Of a stretch of DNA of 64,000 bases, positions 34,028 through 44,248 are shown piece after piece (the first letter of the stretch is position 1; the number at the start of each line of letters is the position of its first letter). Source of the DNA: Paenibacillus sp. MAEPY2 (GTDB lineage Bacteria; Bacillota; Bacilli; Paenibacillales; Paenibacillaceae); NCBI RefSeq assembly GCF_000499205.1, contig NZ_AWUK01000013.1, positions 248,001 through 312,000 on the forward strand, given 5' to 3'. Both the position numbers and the translations under genes were made by a program. The notes beneath the pieces were generated by a model, which ran no database searches, was not told where the DNA came from, and saw only the letters and a list, made by a program, of their open reading frames with translations.

Positions 34028-34064
34028 GCAAAATAGAAAAAAGCAGCCCTGAAACCTGAGCTGC
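34028..34064 (-). terminator. intrinsic terminator of the beta-glucoside operon
   Basis: GCAGCTC/GGGCTGC stem followed by T6-C-TATTTT on the minus strand, about 75 nt after the GH1 stop. 34028-34051 is identical to 25339-25362. The group II intron fragment begins immediately after it. Confidence 0.75.
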
Positions 34065-34140
34065 CATATCTTCATTATGGGTTAAACAATCACGTCTTCT
34101 ATCCTGCTCAGTCTTACAATCATTTTTGACTACACATATT

Positions 34141-35625
<1,485 letters not shown>

Positions 35626-36465
35626 TTAATTGCGACTCATCACCCGATTGATATGAATGATAAGATACATCATCTCTTCGCTAGAGATGGTATGTTCGAA
35701 TCGGGCTTCAATGTAATCCTTGATCAGCAGCACACATGCTTCTTCCTGCGGGTACTTGTTTGCAATCTGATCAAACAGCTCATGATCTTGCGTATTTAAC
35801 GTTTTATGTTCAAACAGCCGCTGGATAAAGAACTGCAAATGGGTTAAAAAGCGTGAATAGTTAATGCTGTGTGTATCCAGCTCCACCTGATAATGAATTT
35901 TAATAATATTGAGTACATCCTTAACCGTACCCGTCATCAGCATGACCTGATTCATATTGTCATCATTCTGCTGGGCGTTGACGAGATGAAAGGCGATATT
36001 CGCCGCTTCCTCTTCAGGCAAGGAGAGACCAAGTTGAGTGTGAATGAGAGACAGGCCCTGCATGCCAATGCTGAATTCCTGTGGATAGAACTTCTTTACT
36101 TCCCACAGCATGCGATTCTGGATGGTCATACTTTCCTTGAACCGTTTAGTCGCCATATACAAGTGATCCGTTAACGAGACGTAGAGATGGTCGCTCAGAT
36201 GTCGGGACAACGTATGTTTGGCGTAGGATATGATTTCGTCAGCCAGAATCAGATATTCTTTTGGCGTTTCCTTCATCAGCGCAGTGAGATCCGAAGAGAT
36301 GGTTTCATTTTCAAGTACATACACCTTCTCAATCTCGTTTTCATTCACGACATCTCCAGATTTGCTCTTGAAGCCGATGCCCTTGCCCATCACAATAATT
36401 TCCTTATCGTCCTCGCCACGTTTGGCGAGAACAACGCTCGAGTTCAGTATTTTTACGACTTCCAT
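35626..36465 (-). CDS. BglG/LicT-family transcriptional antiterminator
   Basis: RNA-binding antiterminator controlling its own operon. It has an N-terminal co-antiterminator domain (MEVVKILNSSVVLAKRG to VMGKGIGFKSKSGD, about 1-55) and two PTS regulation domains, PRD1 (about 65-170) and PRD2 (about 175-279). These contain the conserved phosphorylatable histidines (SDHLYVSLTDHL, NIAFHLVNAQ, YLIIHINRV). The frame is open to 36486, but ATG at 36465 fits the family N-terminus. The RAT hairpin it should bind lies in front of the PTS gene (38479-38509). It lies between the PTS and GH1 genes. Confidence 0.93.
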   Translation of the reverse strand: MEVVKILNSSVVLAKRGEDDKEIIVMGKGIGFKSKSGDVVNENEIEKVYVLENETISSDLTALMKETPKEYLILADEIISYAKHTLSRHLSDHLYVSLTDHLYMATKRFKESMTIQNRMLWEVKKFYPQEFSIGMQGLSLIHTQLGLSLPEEEAANIAFHLVNAQQNDDNMNQVMLMTGTVKDVLNIIKIHYQVELDTHSINYSRFLTHLQFFIQRLFEHKTLNTQDHELFDQIANKYPQEEACVLLIKDYIEARFEHTISSEEMMYLIIHINRVMSRN

Positions 36466-36500
36466 ATCGGGCTGCCTGCCTCTCATTCATATTTCAGCGG

Positions 36501-38399
36501 TTATAACACCGTAATTAATGGTTTTTCCGGTCCCGTTATTGGTGATGATTCATTACCCAGTACCTCCAGATAATCCGAGGAGTTGGTCACAATTACGGGA
36601 GTCGTGGTGTCATAACCTGCGGCTTGTATTGCTGCAAGATCAAACTCCATCAGGAGTTGACCATGGGAGATTGGTTCTCTTTCGTTTACTTTCACATCAA
36701 AATGCTGACCTTTCAATTTAACAGTATCCAGTCCTACATGAATCAGAAGCTCCACCCCATCCACAGACTTTAACCCAATGGAATGTTTGGTGCGGAATAC
36801 CGTCTCAACAGTTCCGTCAAACGGGGCAAACACTTTGCCTATGCTTGGCTGAATCGCCATACCTTGTCCCATTGCCTCTTGGGAAAAAGCCTCATCCTTC
36901 ACTTCTCTTAAGGGAAGAATTGTACCTTCCAGTGGAGAAAACACCATTTTTTTCGATTTGATTCCGTTGGAAGGCTTGATCTCATGCTTTTTTTCCCCTG
37001 AAGCTATTGAAGACTCTGTTGCGAGAACTGCTGCGGGAACAACATCCTGAAATCCGATAACATACACAGCTATAAACGCAATACTAGCGGAAATCAGCAT
37101 GGTAATAATCGCATAGATAATGTTCATGTTGTCTTCACTGATAAACATGGGCATGGATGCAATCCCCGGCCCCACAGCGGCATACGCCTTGAGACTCACG
37201 ATACCTGCGAACAAGCCCCCGATACCTGCACCGATCATACACGCAAAAAGTGTTTTCTTGAGTCTTAAATGTACTCCGTACAAAGCTGGTTCCGTGATTC
37301 CAAATACCCCGGAGATGCCCGCAGACAGTGCGACTTGTTTAAGCTTCACATCCTTGGTTTTGAACGATACCGCCAGCGCTCCAGCTCCCTGCGCCATATT
37401 AGATGCCAGCATGGCGACCAGGACCAGTGTCTCGTAACCAGGTGAAGCAAGTGCTGCAAAAATAATCGGATAAAACACTTTGTGCATACCGAACATCACA
37501 ATCAGCGGCATCAATATAGCCATAATCACGACAGTTAACCAGCCAATCTTGTCCTGAATCCAGTAAATGAGGTTGGACATGCCTGTACCAAGGTACATGC
37601 CAAGTGGACCAAGTGCAATTAAGGCGACTGGAGCCACGATAAGAATGACGATCAATGGTTTAAGGAAAATCTTAACGGGTCCCGGGGAGATCTTGTCCGC
37701 GAAACGCTCAATATAGGACATAAACCAGACGGTTAAAATAATTGGCACAACTGACGTTGCATATTGAACCGAAGCCACAGGTAATCCGATAAAGGACACC
37801 GGGTCTTCACCGCCAAGCAATCCGATCATGTTAGGGTGTAACATTATGCCTGCGAAAAGGACAGCTACAAAAGGGTTGGTCTTAAATTTATTGGCACTGG
37901 AATAAGCCAGCAGGACCGGAAGAAAATAAAAGGCTGCATCCGACATGACACTCAAGACGGTGTACATCTGGCTTTCTTTGGACATCAGCCCGGTCACCGT
38001 TGCCAACAATAACAAGGCTTTCAGCATTCCTGAAGCTGCAATGGCCGGGATAATCGGCTGGAAAATGCCTGCAATCACACTGGCAAAGGTATTAAACAGA
38101 CCTTTCGGACTGTAATCTGCTTTTTTCTTTTCCTGAACCTCACCGGATTGCTGAGTATCCACCATCTTGGCAAGTTCGTTGTATACGTATCCGACATCAT
38201 TGCCGATGATTACCTGGTATTGCCCGCCACTGTTCACTGCGCCGATGACGCCATCCAGGTTTTTGATTTCGGCCGTTTTCGCTACATCGGGATTCTTCAA
38301 AGTAAGTCTGAGCCTGGTGGAGCAATGAATTGCCGTGTTGATATTATCATTGCCACCAACCAGCTCCATAATCGATTGGGCTAATTGCTTGTGATTCAT
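36501..38399 (-). CDS. beta-glucoside-specific PTS transporter, IIBCA
   Basis: Imports and phosphorylates beta-glucosides using phosphoenolpyruvate. Domain order: IIB (about 1-85, phosphorylated Cys in AIHCSTRLRLTLKN); a multi-helix IIC membrane domain (about 100-470, with FGMHKVFYPIIFAALASPGYE and GITEPALYGVHLRLKK); and IIA (about 500-632, phosphorylated His in ELLIHVGLDTVKLKGQHF). The frame is open to 38504, but ATG at 38399 (MNHKQLAQSIMELVGG) has a GGAGGTG ribosome site. The extra upstream codons come from the RAT/terminator leader. First gene of the operon. Confidence 0.95.
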   Translation of the reverse strand: MNHKQLAQSIMELVGGNDNINTAIHCSTRLRLTLKNPDVAKTAEIKNLDGVIGAVNSGGQYQVIIGNDVGYVYNELAKMVDTQQSGEVQEKKKADYSPKGLFNTFASVIAGIFQPIIPAIAASGMLKALLLLATVTGLMSKESQMYTVLSVMSDAAFYFLPVLLAYSSANKFKTNPFVAVLFAGIMLHPNMIGLLGGEDPVSFIGLPVASVQYATSVVPIILTVWFMSYIERFADKISPGPVKIFLKPLIVILIVAPVALIALGPLGMYLGTGMSNLIYWIQDKIGWLTVVIMAILMPLIVMFGMHKVFYPIIFAALASPGYETLVLVAMLASNMAQGAGALAVSFKTKDVKLKQVALSAGISGVFGITEPALYGVHLRLKKTLFACMIGAGIGGLFAGIVSLKAYAAVGPGIASMPMFISEDNMNIIYAIITMLISASIAFIAVYVIGFQDVVPAAVLATESSIASGEKKHEIKPSNGIKSKKMVFSPLEGTILPLREVKDEAFSQEAMGQGMAIQPSIGKVFAPFDGTVETVFRTKHSIGLKSVDGVELLIHVGLDTVKLKGQHFDVKVNEREPISHGQLLMEFDLAAIQAAGYDTTTPVIVTNSSDYLEVLGNESSPITGPEKPLITVL

Positions 38400-38430
38400 G
38401 GTGCACCTCCGCCTTTTTTCTGCTGGGAAC

Positions 38431-38509
38431 AAAAAAAGACCTAAATAGGGTAGGAAAAGGACTCTTCCCACCCAATCTAGGTCTTGCCTGCCGAACAGTA
38501 ACACGCCAT
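38431..38509 (-). promoter_or_regulatory. ribonucleic antiterminator (RAT) and overlapping terminator
   Basis: Minus-strand GTGTTACTGTTCGGCAGGCA then AGACCT (38479-38509) closely matches the LicT/SacT-type RAT consensus. Its last bases also form the 5' arm of a strong terminator hairpin (AAGACCTAGATTGGGT... to ...ACCCTATTTAGGTCTT, 38436-38485) followed by T7. Binding of the antiterminator would therefore block the terminator, the textbook switch. Confidence 0.9.
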
Positions 38510-38648
38510 CGTTGGATGAACATTATTCAATTATATATACGAAAAGAATATGAATAGTTGAACTTCATCGTACTGAAAAAGAATACATCTGAAAACGATT
38601 TTCTTGTTATACCCGGGTAAGTTTAAACCATTAAGCGTTTTCAGACAC

Positions 38649-38685
38649 AGTATATCAGCTCTTTTTATGCAGTGCAAGCGTTTCA
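38649..38685 (-). promoter_or_regulatory. beta-glucoside operon promoter with cre-like box
   Basis: TTGCAC (38672-38677), 17-nt spacer, TATACT (38649-38654). The -35 element is overlapped by TGAAACGCTTGCA (38673-38685), a cre-like sequence one base short of the consensus. Two further cre-like strings occur at about 38633-38644 and 38590-38603. A leader of about 240 nt with the RAT follows. Confidence 0.6.
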
Positions 38686-38747
38686 GCAAAAATAATGATT
38701 TCTTCATCTCTAGTGATATAATGATGGCATAACGAAAGGAATGACGT

Positions 38748-39674
38748 GTGGATATGGAATTCAGACAACTTCAATATACGCTGCAAATCGCGGCAGAGCG
38801 AAACTTCTCCCGGGCAGCCGAGAAGCTGCACATCGCCCAGCCTTCTTTAAGTCAGCAGCTATCCAAACTTGAAAAGGAACTGGGCGTACTGCTATTCCAG
38901 CGTAATACCAGCAGCGTGGAGCTGACCCATGCAGGGGTGACTTTTGTAGAGCAGGCACAAAAAATCATTGATGCAGTCGAGCTGCTTAGACAGGAAATGT
39001 CGGACATTTCCCAGCTGCGTAAAGGTAAAGTCGTTGTAGGTAGCATGCCGATCACTGGCTCCCACCTACTTCCGCATGTGCTTCCCGCATTCCAGCAAGC
39101 CTACCCCGAGATTGAAGTAACCTTGCTGGAAGACTCCGGGCTTACACTTGAAAAGTTGACGGCTAGTGGCAAGGCTGACTTAAGCCTGCTCTCTCTCCCA
39201 TTGCAGGAGCCAAGCCTATCTTATGTAACGATTGGTGAAGAGCGAATTGATCTGGCTGTTCCCCCAAATCACCCTTTGGCACGCAGAGGAGATCCGAAAC
39301 ATCCGCTCCCAGTAAGGATGGAAGAGCTTCGCGATGAACCATTTGTTGTACTGAAGAAAGGACAGGGCTTCCGCAAACTTACATTTGATCTGTGTGAGGA
39401 AGCCGGATTTGATCCCAATGTGGTGTTTGAGAGTACGAACATCGAAACGCTACAGTCACTAGTCGCTACAGGTATGGGTATTACGCTGGTTCCGCGCTTT
39501 ATTGCCCGTGCTCCCCGCAGTGAATTCGTGCCTGTATATGTCCCGCTGGCCGAGCCAACTCCCAGCCGTACCCTTGTAGTTGCATACCGCCAAGGACGGA
39601 TTCTCTCCAAAGCCGCGGAAGCATTCATTCATACCTTTCAACAAACTGTTGCTGAACTCTCTCAAGGAGAATAA
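38748..39674 (+). CDS. LysR-family transcriptional regulator
   Basis: 308-residue LysR regulator. It has an N-terminal winged helix-turn-helix (FRQLQYTLQIAAERNFSRAAEKLHIAQPSLSQQLSKLEKELGVLLFQR). The C-terminal periplasmic-binding-protein-like effector domain includes GKVVVGSMPITGSHLLPHVLPAFQQAYPEIEVTLLE and ATGMGITLVPRFIA. GTG at 38748 is favoured by AAAGGA seven nt upstream; ATG at 38754 is an alternative. A TATAAT -10 lies at 38717-38722. It is divergent from the beta-glucoside operon, which already has its own antiterminator, so its target is uncertain. Confidence 0.92.
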   Translation: MDMEFRQLQYTLQIAAERNFSRAAEKLHIAQPSLSQQLSKLEKELGVLLFQRNTSSVELTHAGVTFVEQAQKIIDAVELLRQEMSDISQLRKGKVVVGSMPITGSHLLPHVLPAFQQAYPEIEVTLLEDSGLTLEKLTASGKADLSLLSLPLQEPSLSYVTIGEERIDLAVPPNHPLARRGDPKHPLPVRMEELRDEPFVVLKKGQGFRKLTFDLCEEAGFDPNVVFESTNIETLQSLVATGMGITLVPRFIARAPRSEFVPVYVPLAEPTPSRTLVVAYRQGRILSKAAEAFIHTFQQTVAELSQGE

Positions 39675-39718
39675 TTTGGAACGATCACCGTATTGGCTGC
39701 CACCCATGCACTAAAATA

Positions 39719-39754
39719 AACAAAGGCTTGACCCATAAGGGCCAAGCCTTTGTT
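39719..39754 (+). terminator. intrinsic terminator of the LysR gene
   Basis: 12-bp perfect stem AACAAAGGCTTG/CAAGCCTTTGTT lies about 45 nt after the stop. It is near-symmetrical, with T-rich flanks on both strands, so it may also end leftward transcripts from the small ORF at 39892. Confidence 0.7.
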
Positions 39755-39891
39755 CTATACTCGTCTCCCGCATCCGCAGGATAAAGTTCTTACATGAGAT
39801 TAGCAATACATCGTTACAGTACCATGTTACTGATATCATTATTGAAATGTTAACGTAAAAACGTACATATGAGAATTTCAAGTTTGTCGGT

Positions 39892-40077
39892 TTATTTTCG
39901 CAAATTACGTTCACTCGTCAGCCTGTTCTGTTGATTCACAAGGCGGCCTTCATCCTGAACAGATTGTTCAGGGGGTGATAGCCCTCCTGCCCCATTCTCT
40001 AAGAATGGCCTCAAGTGATCTACCCTAGTGTTTTCCTGTTCCAGTCTCCTGAGCGTATCTTTCACATGGTTGTCCAT
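39892..40077 (-). CDS. 61-residue hydrophilic protein of unknown function
   Basis: Short protein starting MDNHVKDTLRRLEQENTRVDHLRPF and ending LTSERNLRK, rich in Arg, Glu, Asn and Gln with no hydrophobic segment. ATG at 40077 is preceded by a near-ideal AAGGAGG ribosome site (AAGGAGGATGATCA), which is the main reason to call it real. The longer frame to 40230 runs back into the preceding gene and lacks a ribosome site. It follows mtnU by 85 nt. I do not recognise a family. Confidence 0.6.
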   Translation of the reverse strand: MDNHVKDTLRRLEQENTRVDHLRPFLENGAGGLSPPEQSVQDEGRLVNQQNRLTSERNLRK

Positions 40078-40162
40078 TGATTGATCATCCTCCTTGGTGA
40101 CGGGATAGTTATCATTACCCGCCTCCCGGATCACGAAACACTTTACTGGAAAATTACAGATT

Positions 40163-40984
40163 TTATTTGCTGCCAAAATAAATGCCAGGTCTGCGGTCTT
40201 CAAACACCGGAATGCGGCCGCGAACCTCATCCACCAGCGAAGGGCGGATAAATCCAGTCACGATCTCTTCTCCTTCTCCACCTTCAGCCACAATTTCACC
40301 CCACGGATCAATAATGAGGGAATGTCCGAAAAATTCGGTTTCTCCGCCTTTTCCTACACGGTTGCACGCAATGACGTACATCTGATTCTCGATCGCCCTT
40401 GCTGTTAATAATGTCCGCCAGTGGTTCAAACGAGGATTCGGCCATTCAGCGGGTACGATTAATGCTTTGGCCCCGTTCAAGGCAAGCGTGCGGGCCAGCT
40501 CAGGAAAACGAATATCGTAACAGATTGAAGCTCCTGCGGTAAGACCATTCTCCAGCTCGAATATTTCCGGTTCTGCACCAGGCTGCAAATACTTCTCTTC
40601 ATCCATCAGGCGGAACAAATGTAATTTATCATAACGTGTTACCTGTTTGCCTTCGCTATTATAGGCATACATTGTATTGTAAATTTGGCCATCACGTTTC
40701 TCCGCAATAGATCCGCCGACGATAGAAATTCGATGTTTTTGGGCAAAAGCCGCAAGCCATTCCCTTGATTTCTGTCCTTCCGGGTCAGCAAGCTCATGAA
40801 TTTGTTCTAATGCATAGCCCGTATTCCACATTTCGGGCAGTACAGCCAGCCCCAGATCGGGATACTGTTCTACCGCTCCTTCAAGTAAAAACTGCATATG
40901 CTTATGGTTGGCCTCAGGATCTCCGAGCTGAATATCGCCCTGAATCAGGACCACACGCATTTCCCCTTGTTGTTGCTCTGTCAT
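40163..40984 (-). CDS. mtnU: carbon-nitrogen hydrolase, probable omega-amidase of methionine salvage
   Basis: Nitrilase-superfamily amidase of about 273 residues. The catalytic triad is visible: Glu in GLAVLPEMWNTGYALE (about 46), Lys in VTRYDKLHLFRLMDE (about 118) and Cys in AGASICYDIRFPELAR (about 152). The family YkrU/MtnU is thought to deaminate alpha-ketoglutaramate produced by glutamine transaminases. Here it is divergent from mtnE, the glutamine-dependent transaminase gene, which supports this. ATG at 40984 has GAGGAG nine nt upstream; the three codons before it are dropped. Confidence 0.88.
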   Translation of the reverse strand: MTEQQQGEMRVVLIQGDIQLGDPEANHKHMQFLLEGAVEQYPDLGLAVLPEMWNTGYALEQIHELADPEGQKSREWLAAFAQKHRISIVGGSIAEKRDGQIYNTMYAYNSEGKQVTRYDKLHLFRLMDEEKYLQPGAEPEIFELENGLTAGASICYDIRFPELARTLALNGAKALIVPAEWPNPRLNHWRTLLTARAIENQMYVIACNRVGKGGETEFFGHSLIIDPWGEIVAEGGEGEEIVTGFIRPSLVDEVRGRIPVFEDRRPGIYFGSK

Positions 40985-41053
40985 GATAAGCACTCCTCTG
41001 AACCGTAATATTTGTAATCATAGCTTGATCATCCAAACGTCTGCAACCTGTTT

Positions 41054-41398
41054 TCAAGATGAACTCCTACGTAACAATTTGGGCAACAAAGTCAACAATC
41101 GGTTGTTGGTCATAGCATCGCCCAAGTTCCATGTGAGTTCTTCCACTCCGTACACCTGCCCCTTCTTTACAGCCGGAAGAGCTCTCCAGCTTGAACTTTG
41201 CATCAACTTCTCTGTGGCCTGCCTTGCAACGCTCTCTTCAGGAAGCAATACAAATATATGGTCGCCCGCATACTGGCGAACCGCTTCAGATGATATCTGC
41301 TTATAGGCTCTGCCCGCGGCGAGCGCTTCCTTCACTTTCGTAACCGGTCTGAACCCCATCGGATGGTATAACAGCGAAGCCAGTCCGATATTGCCCAC
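41054..41398 (-). pseudogene. C-terminal remnant of a siderophore ABC transporter substrate-binding protein
   Basis: About 115 codons resemble the C-terminal lobe of Fe-siderophore binding proteins (FhuD/FecB type): IGLASLLYHPMGFRPVTKVKEAL, QISSEAVRQYAGDHIFVLLPEE, and SSSWRALPAVKKGQVYGVEELTWNLGDAM. The N-terminal lobe, lipobox and transporter partners are absent, and a TGA lies in frame just upstream of the first recognisable residue. GTG at 41398 is not a credible start for a functional protein. It lies between mtnU and mtnE, so it looks like a deletion scar of an iron-uptake gene. Confidence 0.7.
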
Positions 41399-41488
41399 TG
41401 AAATACCTCATTTCACTTTTGTACAAAAACTCAACTATTGGCTCCATCCAAGTATTCATGAAGTGTTTTCCCCCTATACAGCTCGGGA

Positions 41489-41518
41489 TTGACGTGATAA
41501 ATTAATGAGTACTATATT
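41489..41518 (+). promoter_or_regulatory. mtnE promoter
   Basis: TTGACG (41489-41494), 18-nt spacer, TATATT (41513-41518), giving a leader of about 25 nt. No S-box (SAM riboswitch) is visible, although methionine-salvage genes in Bacillus often have one. Confidence 0.6.
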
Positions 41519-41549
41519 GCCATCTTTAATAACCGGAGTGATGTATAGC

Positions 41550-42758
41550 ATGACTAATCAGCCTAACCTATCGGGTCGTTCAGCCTTTACCATACCTACA
41601 TCCGATGTAATGACACAGCTTCCAACGCAATTTTTTGCTACCCTTGTTCAAAATGTAAACCGCGAAATTGCAAGTGGTCACGACGTAATCAATTTGGGTC
41701 AGGGGAACCCGGATACACCTACACAGCCCCACATTGTTAAAGCACTGCAAGCGTCAGCAGAGAACCCGCTCTATCACAAATATTCACCTTTTAGCGGGCA
41801 TGCTTTCCTCAAGGAAGCTGTTGCAAAACGTTACAAGGAAGATTACAACGTGGACCTGGACCCGGAAACGGAAGTTGCGATTTTGTTTGGAGGAAAAACA
41901 GGTTTAGTCCAGTTGCCTCAGGTATTGCTCAATCCAGGTGATGTATGTCTCGTGCCTGATCCAGGTTACCCGGATTATTGGTCCGGTGTCGCACTGGCGA
42001 AAGCGCACATGTCTTTTATGCCCCTACTGGAGTCCAATGCATTCCTGCCTGATTATGAAGCAATCTCTATCGAAGAACGGGAAAAGGCCAAGCTGATGTT
42101 CCTGAACTATCCCAACAATCCAACATCGGCCACCGCCCCGCTTTCCTTCTATGAAGATACGGTAGAGTTCGCTATTCAAAATAAAATCGTCGTAGCCAGT
42201 GACTTCGCCTATGGTGCGATCGGATTTGATGGACATCGGCCAGTGAGCTTTTTGCAGGCACCAGGTGCCAAAGAAGTGGGCATTGAGTTCTATACGTTAT
42301 CCAAAACGTACAACATGGCGGGTTGGCGTGTCGGTTTCGCCCTGGGCAACGCGGATATTATCTCCAAAATTAATCTGCTGCAGGATCATATCTACGTGAG
42401 TCTCTTCGGAGGCATCCAGGCCGCTGCTGCGGTAGCACTGACCTCTTCCCAGGAATGTGTCACTTCGCTGGTTGCACGCTATGAATCACGTCGCGACGCT
42501 TTCTATGACGCACTCTCATCCATCGGCTGGCAGGCCACCAAATCAGGTGGTTCCTTCTTCAGTTGGCTGCCTGTACCCGCTGGCTTTACTTCGACGTCCT
42601 TTGCAGATGTGTTACTGCGTGAAGCAAAGGTCGCGGTCGCACCGGGTATTGGTTTCGGTTCACATGGTGAGGGCTATGTGCGTGCAGGACTGCTAAGTGA
42701 TGAAGATCGATTAAGGGAAGCTGCGCAGCGGATTGGCAAGCTGAATTTATTCAAGTAA
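41550..42758 (+). CDS. mtnE: methionine-salvage aminotransferase (PLP-dependent)
   Basis: Class I/II aminotransferase that converts 4-methylthio-2-oxobutyrate to methionine, usually with glutamine as donor. Motifs: INLGQGNPDTPTQPHI near residue 45, YPNNPTSATA, and the PLP lysine in TLSKTYNMAGWRVGFALGN (about 245). About 402 residues, matching Bacillus MtnE (YkrV). The frame opens at 41505, but ATG at 41550 (MTNQPNLSGRSAF) has CGGAGTG nine nt upstream. Context (mtnU divergent, mtnWXB downstream after the pro genes) strengthens the assignment over other transaminases. Confidence 0.87.
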   Translation: MTNQPNLSGRSAFTIPTSDVMTQLPTQFFATLVQNVNREIASGHDVINLGQGNPDTPTQPHIVKALQASAENPLYHKYSPFSGHAFLKEAVAKRYKEDYNVDLDPETEVAILFGGKTGLVQLPQVLLNPGDVCLVPDPGYPDYWSGVALAKAHMSFMPLLESNAFLPDYEAISIEEREKAKLMFLNYPNNPTSATAPLSFYEDTVEFAIQNKIVVASDFAYGAIGFDGHRPVSFLQAPGAKEVGIEFYTLSKTYNMAGWRVGFALGNADIISKINLLQDHIYVSLFGGIQAAAAVALTSSQECVTSLVARYESRRDAFYDALSSIGWQATKSGGSFFSWLPVPAGFTSTSFADVLLREAKVAVAPGIGFGSHGEGYVRAGLLSDEDRLREAAQRIGKLNLFK

Positions 42759-42778
42759 TTTACAGGTGTATAACCCCT

Positions 42779-42807
42779 TTGCATCTGCCAAGTTTCCATG
42801 GTATGTT
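42779..42807 (+). promoter_or_regulatory. proBAC-mtnWXB operon promoter
   Basis: TTGCAT (42779-42784), 17-nt spacer, TATGTT (42802-42807), directly in front of the T-box leader. Confidence 0.6.
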
Positions 42808-42813
42808 ATAAGG

Positions 42814-43063
42814 AAATATTGAACGAAACGTGATGACGGGACCAGTACGAGAGGATCAGCCGCGCCCAGAGAGTAAATTCCATCGGGCTGCAAGAATTTA
42901 CCGCGGCTTCTCTCCGAACCCTACCCCTGAGCGGCCTGTGATGCACAGGACAGTGCCTTCTGTTACAGGGCATGAAGCCGGATGATCCAATCATCAATAA
43001 AGGTGGTACCGCGGAAGTAACGAACTTTCGTCCTTTTTAACTAAAAGGGCGGGAGTTTTTTTT
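42814..43063 (+). ncRNA. T-box riboswitch, proline specifier
   Basis: tRNA-sensing leader. The conserved T-box AAAGGTGGTACCGCGG lies at 42999-43014. A terminator follows (CTTTCGTCCTTTT/AAAAGGGCGGGAG, then T8, to 43063). The stem I specifier loop reads GAAC-CCT-ACC, placing CCU (Pro) at 42920-42922. The UGGU of the T-box would pair with a tRNA ending in ACCA, consistent with tRNA-Pro. Uncharged tRNA-Pro should allow read-through into proB and the genes behind it. Confidence 0.93.
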
Positions 43064-43119
43064 GTACCCAACGGTCTGCTCCAGGGTCAATCATTAATAT
43101 TGTTTAAGGAAGTGAAAAC

Positions 43120-44223
43120 ATGACCTCACGTATTGTAGTTAAGATCGGAAGCAGTTCGCTTACTACGGAAGAAGGCGGGCTCGATCGCAGTGCCATTACA
43201 TTTTTTGCTGGAGAAATTGCTGCCTTGGCTGAACAAGGCCATGAGGTTCTTCTGGTCACTTCGGGAGCGGTAGCTGCCGGATTCCGGGAGATCGGTTACC
43301 CCCAGCGTCCCAAGCAGCTGCATGAAAAACAAGCCGCAGCGGCTGTTGGTCAAGCTTTGCTGATGCAGGCATATCAACAGGCTTTTGCAGCGCACCGCGT
43401 TACTACAGCGCAAATTCTGCTCACCCGTACTGACTTTCATAGCCGAAAACGTATGGGTAACGCGGGGATGACCGTGGAAGAGCTGCTCAAGCAGCGGGTC
43501 ATTCCAATCTTTAACGAGAATGATACCGTATCTGTTGATGAATTGAAGTTTGGAGATAACGATCTGCTGTCTGCTTTGGTGGCAAATCTGGTCAAGGCAC
43601 AGCACCTGGTCATTCTAACAGATACCAACGGCCTCTACACGGCTGATCCACGCAAAGATCCAGCTGCCGTACGTTATGACCGTATCCCGGAAATTACAGC
43701 AGAAATCTATGCCTATGCCGGCGGTTCAGGATCATCTGTAGGCACGGGTGGGATGCGATCCAAGGTCGATGCAGCCAAAGTGGCAACGCGTGGAGGTGTG
43801 CCTGTCTTTGTGGGCAGTGTGAAGGAACCTGGAGATATGCAAAAAGCAGTTGATGGGACCGGAAAAGGAACGTATTTCGAGACTCGTCTTGCCGCTCTCT
43901 CTCGTAAAAAGCAATGGCTTGGTTTCATGTCTACACCGCTCGGTACCGTGGTTGTGGATAATGGTGCCGAAGAAGCACTGGTCCATGGTGGTCATAGTCT
44001 CCTGCCTGTAGGCGTCAAGCGCGTACTGGGCACCTTCCACGCCGGAGACGTTGTAGAGGTACTGGGTATGGACGATACCCTGCTCGGTCGTGGCATTGTC
44101 AATTATGACGATGACCAGTTGCGGCTCATTGCAGGACTGCCAAGTGGCGAAGTGATGAAGCAGTTGAACAGCATCCATCGACTTGAGGTTATTCACCGGG
44201 ACGAGTGGATTACGTTAAAATAG
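43120..44223 (+). CDS. proB: glutamate 5-kinase
   Basis: First enzyme of proline synthesis, phosphorylating glutamate. N-terminal amino-acid-kinase domain (VVKIGSSSLTTEEGG, LLVTSGAVAAGFREIGYP, IFNENDTVSVDELKFGDNDLLSALVA, GTGGMRSKVDAAKVA) and a C-terminal PUA domain (about 275-367). Full length at 367 residues. AAGGAAGTG precedes ATG at 43120. Controlled by the proline T-box in front. Confidence 0.97.
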   Translation: MTSRIVVKIGSSSLTTEEGGLDRSAITFFAGEIAALAEQGHEVLLVTSGAVAAGFREIGYPQRPKQLHEKQAAAAVGQALLMQAYQQAFAAHRVTTAQILLTRTDFHSRKRMGNAGMTVEELLKQRVIPIFNENDTVSVDELKFGDNDLLSALVANLVKAQHLVILTDTNGLYTADPRKDPAAVRYDRIPEITAEIYAYAGGSGSSVGTGGMRSKVDAAKVATRGGVPVFVGSVKEPGDMQKAVDGTGKGTYFETRLAALSRKKQWLGFMSTPLGTVVVDNGAEEALVHGGHSLLPVGVKRVLGTFHAGDVVEVLGMDDTLLGRGIVNYDDDQLRLIAGLPSGEVMKQLNSIHRLEVIHRDEWITLK

Positions 44224-44248
44224 ACACTTTTATATACGGGAGGAATTT

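Noticed and set aside
41399..41549. SAM riboswitch expected before mtnE
   Set aside because: None of the S-box core features could be found; the leader is only about 25 nt after the predicted promoter.
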